Shown here: in pieces, positions 1-5,421 of the stretch
Position numbering within the stretch: position 1 is the stretch's first letter
How the letters are laid out: every line of letters starts with the position of its first letter
Source: Bacteroidales bacterium
GTDB lineage: Bacteria > Bacteroidota > Bacteroidia > Bacteroidales > UBA932
NCBI GenBank assembly: GCA_018433265.1
Contig: JAHDRO010000367.1
Coordinates: 1 to 5,421, forward strand
Direction of reading: 5' to 3'
Length of the DNA: 5,421 nucleotides
Made by a program: the position numbers and the translations under genes
The notes under the pieces: model-generated
What the model saw: only the letters and a program-made list of their open reading frames with translations
Databases searched by the model: none
What the model was told of the DNA's origin: nothing

Positions 1-768
1 CATCCTGACAATCTCAGACATCATATCAAGAGTTGCAAGGCAGCCACAAAAAAGCCTTTTGGAGTAAATGTGCCTCTTATCTATCCTCAAATTGAGGAGA
101 TTATGGATATCATTGTTGAAGAACAAGTACCAATTGTTTTTACTTCTGCCGGCAGCCCTAAAAAATGGACACATTTTTTAAAAGATAAAGGGATTAAAGT
201 AGTACACGTTGTCTCCAGTACTGTTTTTGCAGTTAAAAGCCAGGAGGCTGGGGTAGATGCTGTAGTTGCTGAAGGTTTTGAAGCGGGGGGTCATAATGGT
301 AGAGAAGAGACCACCACATTTTGTCTTATACCAAATGTCAGACGGGCTATAGATATTCCGCTTATTGCTGCAGGAGGGGTTGCTACTCGTCAAAGTTATG
401 AGGCTGCCTTTGTTCTGGGCGCAGAAGGGGTGCAGATAGGTACTCGGTTTGCACTTTGTACAGAGAGTTCGGCTCACCCTCTTTTTAAAGAGAGGTGCAG
501 GGCTATTGGAGAGGGAGGGACAAAATTGCTTCTAAAAAAAATCGTTCCTACAAGGCTTGCAGAGAACGATTTTTCTAAAGCTGTTGAAGAAGCTGAAAAC
601 AAGGGCGCTTCTAAAGAGGAACTTTTGAGATTGCTTGGTAAAGGTCGTGACAAAAAAGGTATTTTCGAGTGTGATCTTCAAGAAGGCGAGCTCGAGATAG
701 GTCAAATTGCGTCAATGGTTACTACTGAAGAAAGCGCGGCGGACATTATCAGTGAGCTCACTCAATGA
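1..768 (+). CDS. Nitronate monooxygenase / FabK-like FMN oxidoreductase (5' end missing)
   Basis: This is the C-terminal 255 codons of a TIM-barrel flavoprotein. The frame is open to base 1, so the true start lies upstream; the GTG at 70 is an internal valine in the family motif PFGVNVPL. Family-typical signatures are EAGGHNG at visible residues 94-100, with His98 as the likely catalytic base, and the FMN-phosphate region PLIAAGGVATRQ followed by LGAEGVQIGTRF. The C-terminal GELEIGQIASMV segment is also characteristic. The family includes nitronate monooxygenases, which oxidise alkyl nitronates using FMN and O2, and FabK enoyl-ACP reductases, which use NADH in fatty-acid elongation. The sequence alone does not separate the two; I favour the nitronate monooxygenase-like group at moderate confidence. 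It is probably cytosolic. Complete members have about 310-320 residues, so roughly 60 are missing. It converges on the superoxide dismutase gene with 17 bp between stop codons. Confidence 0.88.
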   Translation, partial: HPDNLRHHIKSCKAATKKPFGVNVPLIYPQIEEIMDIIVEEQVPIVFTSAGSPKKWTHFLKDKGIKVVHVVSSTVFAVKSQEAGVDAVVAEGFEAGGHNGREETTTFCLIPNVRRAIDIPLIAAGGVATRQSYEAAFVLGAEGVQIGTRFALCTESSAHPLFKERCRAIGEGGTKLLLKKIVPTRLAENDFSKAVEEAENKGASKEELLRLLGKGRDKKGIFECDLQEGELEIGQIASMVTTEESAADIISELTQ

Positions 769-785
769 GTTAACGGGCAATCCGG

Positions 786-1508
786 TTATTTAACCAGTGC
801 TTCGTACTTTTGAGAAACAACTTCCCAATTGATTATCTGCCAGAAAGCCTCTATATAGTCTGCTCTTTTGTTTTGATATTTGAGATAGTAGGCATGTTCC
901 CATACATCCATTGCAATAAGAGGAGTTCCATGCTTTTCAGCGACATCCATTAAAGGACTCTCTTGATTTGCAGTTGAAAAGACAAACAAGTTGCCCTTTT
1001 CGTCAACACACAGCCATGCCCAACCACTTCCAAAACGATTTTTACCGGCATCGGTAAATTGTTTTTTTAATTCGTCAAGCGAACCGAAACTCTTGTTAAT
1101 GGCATCGGTAAGCTTTGCAGATGGCTTTCCGCCGTTTGGTTTGATGCTTTCCCAATATAGTACGTGGTTATAAAATCCTCCACCATTGTTTTTTACGGCA
1201 GCAGGGTACTTGCTGATATTCTTGAAGAGTTCGAGAATTGTGAGGTTTTCGGCATCTGTCCCTTTAACTGCTGCCATGAAATTGTCAAAATAGGTTTTCT
1301 GGTGTTTACCATAATGAATTTCAACAGTCTGTTTGTCAATAAAAGGTTCAAGAGCGTCTGTTGAATATGGAAGTTCTGGAAATTCTAATGTGCTTATTGT
1401 TTTCATATTGATATTGTTTTTATTGTTAGACAATTTGTTGTTATTTTGTGCTACAGCTAAACATGGAACTGTAGCAATAAAAAATAGAATTGTAAATAAA
1501 TGTTTCAT
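786..1508 (-). CDS. Fe/Mn superoxide dismutase with signal peptide
   Basis: The enzyme converts superoxide to O2 and H2O2. From the ATG at 1508 it has 240 residues. The N-terminus MKHLFTILFFIATVPCLAVA|QN looks like a Sec signal peptide with an AVA cleavage site, followed by an Asn-rich linker (about 21-34) and the dismutase domain from about residue 35. Predicted metal ligands by alignment with E. coli SodB are His65 (in HYGKH), His115 (in YNHVLYW), Asp201 and His205 (both in DVWEHAYY); Tyr73 matches the gateway tyrosine. The outer-sphere glutamine typical of iron enzymes is glycine here, while Gln182 in STANQESPLM matches the manganese-enzyme position. The metal is therefore perhaps Mn or either metal. 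The protein is probably periplasmic or outside the cell. An ATG at 1529 would add seven residues (MYIKSIL); I prefer 1508 because it gives a standard Lys-containing signal start. A further ATG at 1406 could yield a leaderless protein. The gene is divergent from the cation exporter. Confidence 0.95.
   Translation of the reverse strand: MKHLFTILFFIATVPCLAVAQNNNKLSNNKNNINMKTISTLEFPELPYSTDALEPFIDKQTVEIHYGKHQKTYFDNFMAAVKGTDAENLTILELFKNISKYPAAVKNNGGGFYNHVLYWESIKPNGGKPSAKLTDAINKSFGSLDELKKQFTDAGKNRFGSGWAWLCVDEKGNLFVFSTANQESPLMDVAEKHGTPLIAMDVWEHAYYLKYQNKRADYIEAFWQIINWEVVSQKYEALVK
1440..1508 (-). other. Signal peptide and start of Asn-rich linker of the dismutase
   Basis: Residues 1-20 form a short positive N-terminus (MKH), a hydrophobic core rich in Leu, Phe and Ile, and the A-V-A end expected before signal peptidase I cleavage. 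The cysteine at residue 16 is preceded by TVP, which does not fit a lipobox, so a lipoprotein is unlikely. An Asn- and Lys-rich linker follows before the conserved domain. Cytosolic SodB proteins begin right at the FELPxLPY segment, so this extension is an addition to the usual enzyme. Confidence 0.7.
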
Positions 1509-1592
1509 TAAAATTGATTTTATATACATAACAAAAGAGTACCCAATTTTGTTTTATATATTGAAAAAAATGAGATTAAAAATGATTATTTC
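1509..1592. promoter_or_regulatory. Divergent intergenic region between dismutase and cation exporter
   Basis: These 84 bp separate two divergent start codons, so promoters for both genes should lie here or in the adjoining coding ends. The region is strongly AT-rich. I looked for the Bacteroidota promoter pattern (TTTG near -33, TAnnTTTG near -7) on both strands and found only imperfect matches, such as TATATTG at 1556-1562 on the plus strand. No clear operator palindrome is visible, so the assignment rests on gene orientation only. Confidence 0.45.
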
Positions 1593-2483
1593 ATGGAACA
1601 TGACCATATACAAATTCATGATAATCCTGGCCGTGCCTTTAAATGGGGCATTATTCTCAACGTAATATTTATAGCTGTTGAGATAATTTACGGATTATTG
1701 TCAAATTCAATGGCGCTGATAGCTGATGCAGGCCATAACTTTAGTGATGTTTTGGCTTTGGTCTTTTCCTGGATTGCTGTCATTATTTCCCAAAGAAAGC
1801 CCACTTTGAAGTTCACGTATGGATTTCGTCGCTCTACCATTCTTATTGCTCTATTGAATACTCTTTTGTTGTGGGTTGCAGTTGTGTTCATTCTTATTGA
1901 GACTGTAGGGAGACTGAAGAAACCTGCTGAAGTTGACTCTCTCAATGTAATTATTGTTGCGGCGATAGGAATAATTATCAATGGATTGACTGCCGGATTA
2001 TTTATGAAGAGCAAAAAGCGTGACCTTAATATTAGAAGTGCATTTGTTCACTTTGTAGTAGATGCTCTTGTGTCATTTGGAGTAGTAGTATCGGGGATTA
2101 TTATTTCACTTACAGGTGTATTCTGGATTGATTCCATTGTCTCTTTTATTATTATAATTGTGATTTTGTACAGCTCGTATCATTTGCTCGTTGACTCGGT
2201 CAATCTGGCGCTTGATGCGGTTCCTGACAACATAAACATTAAAGAGGTCCGCCGTTTTCTTGAAAGTCTTCCGGAAGTTGCCGGTATTCACGATTTACAT
2301 ATTTGGGCATTGAGTACTACAGAGGCAGCCCTTACTGTACATCTTCTGACCAGGGTTGGAACCGATACAGACTTTATTATCAAAATACAGCATGAATTGC
2401 ATGACAGATTTGACATAGAACATGCAACCATCCAAGTCGAATATGGTCAATCTGCCGAGAATTGTGAAACAAACTGCAGTTAA
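1593..2483 (+). CDS. Cation diffusion facilitator, CzcD/ZnT-like metal exporter
   Basis: This 296-residue inner-membrane protein likely exports Zn2+ or a similar divalent metal in exchange for protons. Six hydrophobic segments are seen at about 16-37, 40-66, 81-104, 116-138, 148-174 and 177-200. The family's paired metal site is present: His48-x3-Asp52 in segment II (ADAGHNFSD) and His153-x3-Asp157 in segment V (FVHFVVDAL). This HD-HD set is typical of Zn/Co-type members rather than the Asp-rich Mn type. From about residue 208 follows the cytosolic C-terminal domain with the conserved GIHDLHIWAL motif at 231-240. The N-terminus is short and His-containing (MEHDHIQIH), without the long His loop between segments IV and V found in many ZnTs. 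The tail ends NCETNCS, with Cys291 and Cys295. The ATG at 1593 is chosen because it places a short leader before the first membrane segment. The gene is divergent from the dismutase and tail-to-tail with folA. Confidence 0.95.
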   Translation: MEHDHIQIHDNPGRAFKWGIILNVIFIAVEIIYGLLSNSMALIADAGHNFSDVLALVFSWIAVIISQRKPTLKFTYGFRRSTILIALLNTLLLWVAVVFILIETVGRLKKPAEVDSLNVIIVAAIGIIINGLTAGLFMKSKKRDLNIRSAFVHFVVDALVSFGVVVSGIIISLTGVFWIDSIVSFIIIIVILYSSYHLLVDSVNLALDAVPDNINIKEVRRFLESLPEVAGIHDLHIWALSTTEAALTVHLLTRVGTDTDFIIKIQHELHDRFDIEHATIQVEYGQSAENCETNCS

Positions 2484-2484
2484 A

Positions 2485-3033
2485 TTATTTTACACTATTG
2501 CGTTCAAGGACAACAAATTCAAAAGGGTGTTCATATTTTTCTCCATAATCAAATGATTCTCTGTGAATTTCATGCCATTCGGATGGATTTAATTTTGGAA
2601 AGAAAGTATCAGCATCATTAATAATCGTGTGGACAAGTGTAAGATATATTTTTGAAGCAATTGGAATTGTTTCGCGATAAATTTCTCCTCCTCCTATGAT
2701 AAAAATTTCGTCTAAAGAGTCAGGATGTTTTTCTGTACTTGCAGAGGCTGCCTCTATGGCTTCATTAATTGAGGGGTAAAATTCTACTCCTGGAATGCTG
2801 TTTGCAAGATTGTTTGACATATTTCTGCTTACAACAATATTTCTTCGATTGGGAAGAGGCCTGCCAAGGGATTCCCATGTTTTTCTTCCCATAATAACAG
2901 TATGTCCATTTGTAATTTTCTTAAAGTTGCGCAAATCTTCGGAAATGTGCCATAACAAATTGTTGTCCCTGCCAATTGCTCTGTTCTCTGCAAGTGCTAC
3001 AATAATAGATATTTGAGGTTTAGTTGTAGTCAT
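2485..3033 (-). CDS. folA: Dihydrofolate reductase
   Basis: FolA reduces dihydrofolate to tetrahydrofolate with NADPH in the cytosol, supplying one-carbon carriers and recycling the product of thymidylate synthase. From the ATG at 3033 it has 182 residues, slightly longer than E. coli FolA (159). The conserved order is complete: ISIIVALAENRAIG near the start, LLWHISEDLRNFK with Trp28 and the catalytic Asp33, the NADPH-binding IMGRKTWESLGRPLPNRRN from about 47, the IFIIGGGEIY loop with Gly114-116, and DTFFP near the end. A TTG at 3042 would add three residues and overlap thyA, but the ATG is preferred; no Shine-Dalgarno sequence is visible. The stop of thyA lies 5 bp upstream, so the two are almost certainly co-transcribed, thyA first. 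Its own stop is one base from that of the convergent transporter gene. Confidence 0.97.
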   Translation of the reverse strand: MTTTKPQISIIVALAENRAIGRDNNLLWHISEDLRNFKKITNGHTVIMGRKTWESLGRPLPNRRNIVVSRNMSNNLANSIPGVEFYPSINEAIEAASASTEKHPDSLDEIFIIGGGEIYRETIPIASKIYLTLVHTIINDADTFFPKLNPSEWHEIHRESFDYGEKYEHPFEFVVLERNSVK

Positions 3034-3038
3034 GTCAT

Positions 3039-3833
3039 TCAAATTGCTATAGGGGCTTTTATGGAAGGGTAGGGATCATAACCTTCAAGTTTGAAGTCTT
3101 CATACCTGAAGTTAAAAATATCCTTCACGTCGGGATTTATTAACATTTTGGGCAGAGGTCGGGGGATGCGTGAAAGTTGTTCTTTTACCTGTTCAAAGTG
3201 GTTGGTATAAATGTGAGTGTCTCCGAATGAATGTATAAATTCTCCGGGTTTCAATCTGCATACTTGTGCAACCATCATTGTGAGCAAGGCGTATGATGCT
3301 ATGTTAAAAGGAACTCCGAGAAAAACATCTGCACTTCTCTGATAAAGCTGGCAGCTTAATTTACCGTTTGCTACGTAAAACTGAAAAAGAGCATGACATG
3401 GGGGTAATGCCATTTTATCAATTTCTGCGGGGTTCCAGGCAGAAACAATATGCCTGCGCGAATCCGGATTAGTTTTGATCCCTTCTATTAACAAAGATAT
3501 CTGATCTATGCTTTTGCCATCGGGGGCCGGCCAGGAACGCCATTGGTGTCCGTAAACAGGTCCAAGCTCTCCATCCTGGCCGGCCCATTCATCCCAAATT
3601 GTCACGCCATGTTCATGAAGATAATTAATATTTGTGTCTCCTCTCAAAAACCACAATAATTCGTATATAATGGACTTTAGATGAAGTTTTTTGGTTGTAA
3701 GAAGAGGGAACCCTTCTTCAAGGTCAAACCGCATCTGATAGCCAAACACACTTTTAGTTCCGGTGCCGGTGCGGTCTCCTTTGAGAATTCCATGGTCCAT
3801 GATATGCTGGAGAAGCGAGAGATATTGTTTCAT
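3039..3833 (-). CDS. thyA: Thymidylate synthase
   Basis: ThyA methylates dUMP to dTMP using 5,10-methylene-tetrahydrofolate, releasing dihydrofolate, in the cytosol. From the ATG at 3833 it has 264 residues, the same as E. coli ThyA, and begins MKQYLSLLQ like that enzyme. All key residues sit at E. coli positions: Arg21 (DRTGTGT), Arg126-Arg127 ([12 protein letters not shown]), nucleophile Cys146 (PPCHALFQF), Arg166, Asp169, Asn177 (PFNIAS), His207 and Tyr209 (GDTHIYTNH). The C-terminus APIAI matches the conserved tail that closes over the active site. An in-frame TTG at 3869 would add 12 residues not found in the family, so it was rejected. The gene lies 5 bp upstream of folA and forms the head of a thyA-folA unit. 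The upstream same-strand regulator-like gene ends 265 bp away, so thyA may have its own promoter in that gap. Confidence 0.98.
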   Translation of the reverse strand: MKQYLSLLQHIMDHGILKGDRTGTGTKSVFGYQMRFDLEEGFPLLTTKKLHLKSIIYELLWFLRGDTNINYLHEHGVTIWDEWAGQDGELGPVYGHQWRSWPAPDGKSIDQISLLIEGIKTNPDSRRHIVSAWNPAEIDKMALPPCHALFQFYVANGKLSCQLYQRSADVFLGVPFNIASYALLTMMVAQVCRLKPGEFIHSFGDTHIYTNHFEQVKEQLSRIPRPLPKMLINPDVKDIFNFRYEDFKLEGYDPYPSIKAPIAI

Positions 3834-3850
3834 TGTTTGTCTTGAACTAT

Positions 3851-3883
3851 CAAAAGGTAAAAGTAACAAATTGTCCGTTTCAA
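3851..3883 (-). promoter_or_regulatory. Possible thyA promoter, Bacteroidota type
   Basis: On the minus strand TACCTTTTG (3859-3851) resembles the Bacteroidota -7 element TAnnTTTG with one extra T, and a TTG (3883-3881) lies 21 bases upstream, near the place of the -33 TTTG element. The -7 element ends 17 bases before the thyA ATG, leaving a short leader. The match is imperfect and the call is weak. Confidence 0.25.
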
Positions 3884-4011
3884 CCCACCAATTGCCAACT
3901 GGAAATTATGATGGTGCGTTGCCAAATATTTTGGATGTCGGTATTTTGATGCATCCGTTTGGTTACCCCAATTTGATTGTTTATTTCATTTTTTGCCGAT
4001 ACAAATTAATA

Positions 4012-4038
4012 TTACCCCTTATTTTTGTCAATAAAATA
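4012..4038. repeat. 27-bp direct repeat, copy A (outside the gene)
   Basis: This copy matches 4099-4125 at 26 of 27 positions; the only difference is C at 4016 versus T at 4103. The last 22 bases are identical. Read on the minus strand it encodes a tail YFIDKNKG and a TAA stop, nearly the same as the end of the upstream gene (YFIDKNKE, stop). It lies 87 bp beyond the true gene end, outside any convincing gene. Confidence 0.9.
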
Positions 4039-4120
4039 CATTGATTGTCAATATGGTAATGTTTTTTATTTGCATTGTCAATAATAATCAATCATTTTTT
4101 ACTCCTTATTTTTGTCAATA
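4025..4120. repeat. Cluster of four TTGTCAATA motifs
   Basis: Identical 9-mers occur at 4025-4033, 4045-4053, 4075-4083 and 4112-4120. The first and last belong to the 27-bp direct repeats; the middle two are independent and both read ATTGTCAATA, containing the ATTG-T-CAAT inverted repeat. Spacing between starts is 20, 30 and 37 bp. They could be binding sites for a regulator or simple repeat expansion; function is unknown. Confidence 0.75.
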
Positions 4121-4125
4121 AAATA
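4099..4125. repeat. 27-bp direct repeat, copy B (3' end of regulator-like gene)
   Basis: This copy includes the stop codon and final eight codons of the minus-strand regulator-like gene. Its partner is at 4012-4038. The start-to-start distance is 87 bp, but the frame between the copies contains stops (a TGA follows within a few codons), so it is not a read-through extension. Confidence 0.9.
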
Positions 4126-5421
4126 TTTCCGATATTTTTTCCCGCCTATTGTTTGTAATTCATCATTCTTCACGGCACGATACAAACATGTTCTCAATTT
4201 TCTTATTGGTATTTCTTTTCCTATTCTATTGTGAATTTCTTCAATCGACGAGTTTGGATATTTTTCGATATCTTCCAGTAAAAGGCTTTTTAAACGATGT
4301 TCTTCTATTCCTGAAAGATCAGTCTTTCCCAATGATGTATCTTTGGTGATGTTTGGATTGAGATAATATTGCATTCCTTTTGTTCGCCCTTTAGTTAACA
4401 CAATTTCATAACTTAGCAAATTACCCAACCAGTGCTTAATTTGTTTATCGTCCTTACTTTGAATTTGGCGCGCAAATTCAGTTGCTATGATATTTTTATG
4501 TTGAGCTATTATTCCTAAACATATGATTTCCTTTTGATTGAGTTGGTAACGTTGTTTAATATTATCGATTAACAGTATAATATTTGGATCTTTAATCTGA
4601 TTGTAAATGGTAACAATAACTCTGTCATCTTTTTCTTCCACTATCGGCAGTTGTTTGGCTTCACTCAATTGTATTTCGTAAATCTTATCATAACCACTGC
4701 CTTCTCTTTCCATCAGGTTTAAATCGTAAAATATTTTTGATAAATGGTCATTTCTTCTGACAGATTGATGCAAAATATTATTGGGAGTAACCCCTAATGG
4801 CAATAAACCCGGATTATGGATTTCTAACCTGTCAGGATATAAATTTATAAAAACATCCCCACGCGTTGTATAAGGCCTGTGAACCAATGCATTTGCAAAT
4901 AATTCCCTAACAATATCTTCGTGATAATTATAGATTTTCTCTCTGCCAAAAATTCCTCCTGAAATTTCTATTCCTTCTTTCCACTCTGGTATTTTTTCCC
5001 ACATACTTTGGAAAAGTTCTTTAGGATTCATTGAAAAATCATCCCAAACTTCTTTTTTTACTTTATTTCCATTATTGTTATATTTAATAAATTGTACCAC
5101 TGGAGCATACAATAATTTTGCACGTTGTTGGCTCGTCCCTATCCATAGAATTCCTAAATTGGTCAAAAAAATTCCATCATACATTTGGTAATACAATAAC
5201 AATTCTTTTATCGATTTTTCTTTGACAAAATCGCTTACCCTTTTTGCCTTCTTAATGTCGCTTTCGAACTGGTTTAATTTAGCTTGATCACATTCGTCAA
5301 TGGTAATTTTTTGAACAATCTTTGTTTCCCAGATAAATGCAGGTTTGTCGGTAAAGAGTCGGCTGAGTTCGTCTGGTAAAACCGGTTTGCAATGATCCGA
5401 AATTCGAATGTAATATTGTCC
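4099..5421 (-). CDS. Regulator-like ATP-binding protein, AlbA_2/GHKL family (N-terminus missing)
   Basis: The minus-strand frame is open to the window end, so 440 C-terminal residues are seen; the TTG at 5202 is an internal leucine. The protein resembles the COG2865-type predicted transcriptional regulators, which have an N-terminal AlbA_2 (Schlafen-like) putative DNA-binding domain, then a GHKL-type ATPase core and winged helices. The AlbA_2 part would be mostly outside the window; visible residues 1-30 (GQYYIRISDHCKPVLPDEL) fit its end. The GHKL N-box is RELFANALVHRPY (Glu173, Asn177, His181), followed by LEIHNPGLLPLG near 199-210 and EREGSGYDKI with Gly241-Ser-Gly243. Residues about 297-355 and 372-434 look like two winged-helix modules. 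The DNA target and true function are unknown. The coding sequence is AT-rich (23-40% GC in three 60-base lines counted, versus 40-55% in two thyA lines), which could hint at transfer. It lies upstream of thyA on the same strand, and its last codons are duplicated in the spacer. Confidence 0.85.
   Translation of the reverse strand, partial: GQYYIRISDHCKPVLPDELSRLFTDKPAFIWETKIVQKITIDECDQAKLNQFESDIKKAKRVSDFVKEKSIKELLLYYQMYDGIFLTNLGILWIGTSQQRAKLLYAPVVQFIKYNNNGNKVKKEVWDDFSMNPKELFQSMWEKIPEWKEGIEISGGIFGREKIYNYHEDIVRELFANALVHRPYTTRGDVFINLYPDRLEIHNPGLLPLGVTPNNILHQSVRRNDHLSKIFYDLNLMEREGSGYDKIYEIQLSEAKQLPIVEEKDDRVIVTIYNQIKDPNIILLIDNIKQRYQLNQKEIICLGIIAQHKNIIATEFARQIQSKDDKQIKHWLGNLLSYEIVLTKGRTKGMQYYLNPNITKDTSLGKTDLSGIEEHRLKSLLLEDIEKYPNSSIEEIHNRIGKEIPIRKLRTCLYRAVKNDELQTIGGKKYRKYFIDKNKE

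Larger units (their letters stand above)
3834..4098. other. AT-rich repeat-bearing spacer upstream of thyA
   Basis: This 265-bp gap between the regulator-like gene and thyA (both on the minus strand) holds no gene I can support. Open frames crossing it are short and unlike known proteins. It contains a 27-bp near-perfect copy of the end of the upstream gene, TTGTCAATA motifs, and two TTGCCAA palindromes at 3892-3898 and 3919-3925. It should include the thyA promoter and any transcription stop for the upstream gene, but no GC-rich hairpin followed by a T-run is visible. Confidence 0.6.

Noticed and set aside
178..477. Minus-strand open frame inside the oxidoreductase gene
   Set aside because: It is antisense to a well-conserved flavoprotein region and its translation resembles nothing known.
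769..795. Possible bidirectional terminator between the oxidoreductase and the dismutase
   Set aside because: Only short stems are seen: TAAC (771-774) with GTTA (785-788) plus two G-C pairs around a bulge, and GGTTA-TT-TAACC at 784-795. Neither has a GC-rich stem with a T-run.
3834..3869. N-terminal extension of thymidylate synthase from a TTG at 3869
   Set aside because: The added residues have no counterpart in ThyA, while the ATG at 3833 gives exactly the 264-residue E. coli form starting MKQYL.
3763..4044. Plus-strand open frame of 93 codons across the thyA start and the spacer
   Set aside because: It starts antisense to thyA, shows no recognisable domain, and its end is low-complexity AT-rich sequence.
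4040..4092. Hairpin or terminator downstream of the regulator-like gene
   Set aside because: ATTGATT (4040-4046) can pair with AATCAAT (4086-4092), but the loop is 39 bases and the stem is AT-only apart from one G-C pair; ATTGA-TTG-TCAAT at 4040-4052 is also weak. Not enough for a terminator.
4012..4125. CRISPR array
   Set aside because: Only two long repeat copies exist, one of them within a gene end, and the 9-bp motifs are irregularly spaced and too short.

Overview
The window looks like a chromosomal segment of a member of the Bacteroidota. Reasons are the AT-rich DNA, start codons without clear Shine-Dalgarno sequences, and a minus-strand protein (4099-5421) whose sequence resembles a DNA-binding/ATPase regulator family that I associate with this phylum. 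Species cannot be named from the sequence.

Layout: (1) 1-768, plus strand, the C-terminal 255 codons of an FMN-dependent nitronate monooxygenase/FabK-like oxidoreductase whose start lies before the window. (2) 786-1508, minus strand, an Fe/Mn superoxide dismutase that unusually carries an N-terminal signal peptide. (3) 1593-2483, plus strand, a CzcD/ZnT-like cation diffusion facilitator, divergent from the dismutase. (4) 2485-3033, minus strand, dihydrofolate reductase, ending one base from the stop codon of the transporter. (5) 3039-3833, minus strand, thymidylate synthase, directly upstream of folA in transcription order. (6) 3834-4098, a 265-bp AT-rich spacer with repeated TTGTCAATA motifs and a near-perfect 27-bp direct repeat. 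(7) 4099-5421, minus strand, a regulator-like protein with a GHKL-type ATPase core and winged-helix-like C-terminal part; its N-terminus lies beyond the window.

How the genes fit together: thyA and folA form a clear metabolic pair. ThyA consumes methylene-tetrahydrofolate to make dTMP and releases dihydrofolate, which FolA reduces again. The dismutase and the cation exporter share an 84-bp divergent intergenic region; a link through metal or oxidative stress is possible but unproven. The remaining genes are ordinary metabolic or regulatory neighbours. No RNA gene, CRISPR array, transposase or complete mobile element was seen. The least explained part is the repeat-rich spacer at 3834-4125, where the last codons and stop of the regulator-like gene are duplicated 87 bp downstream.
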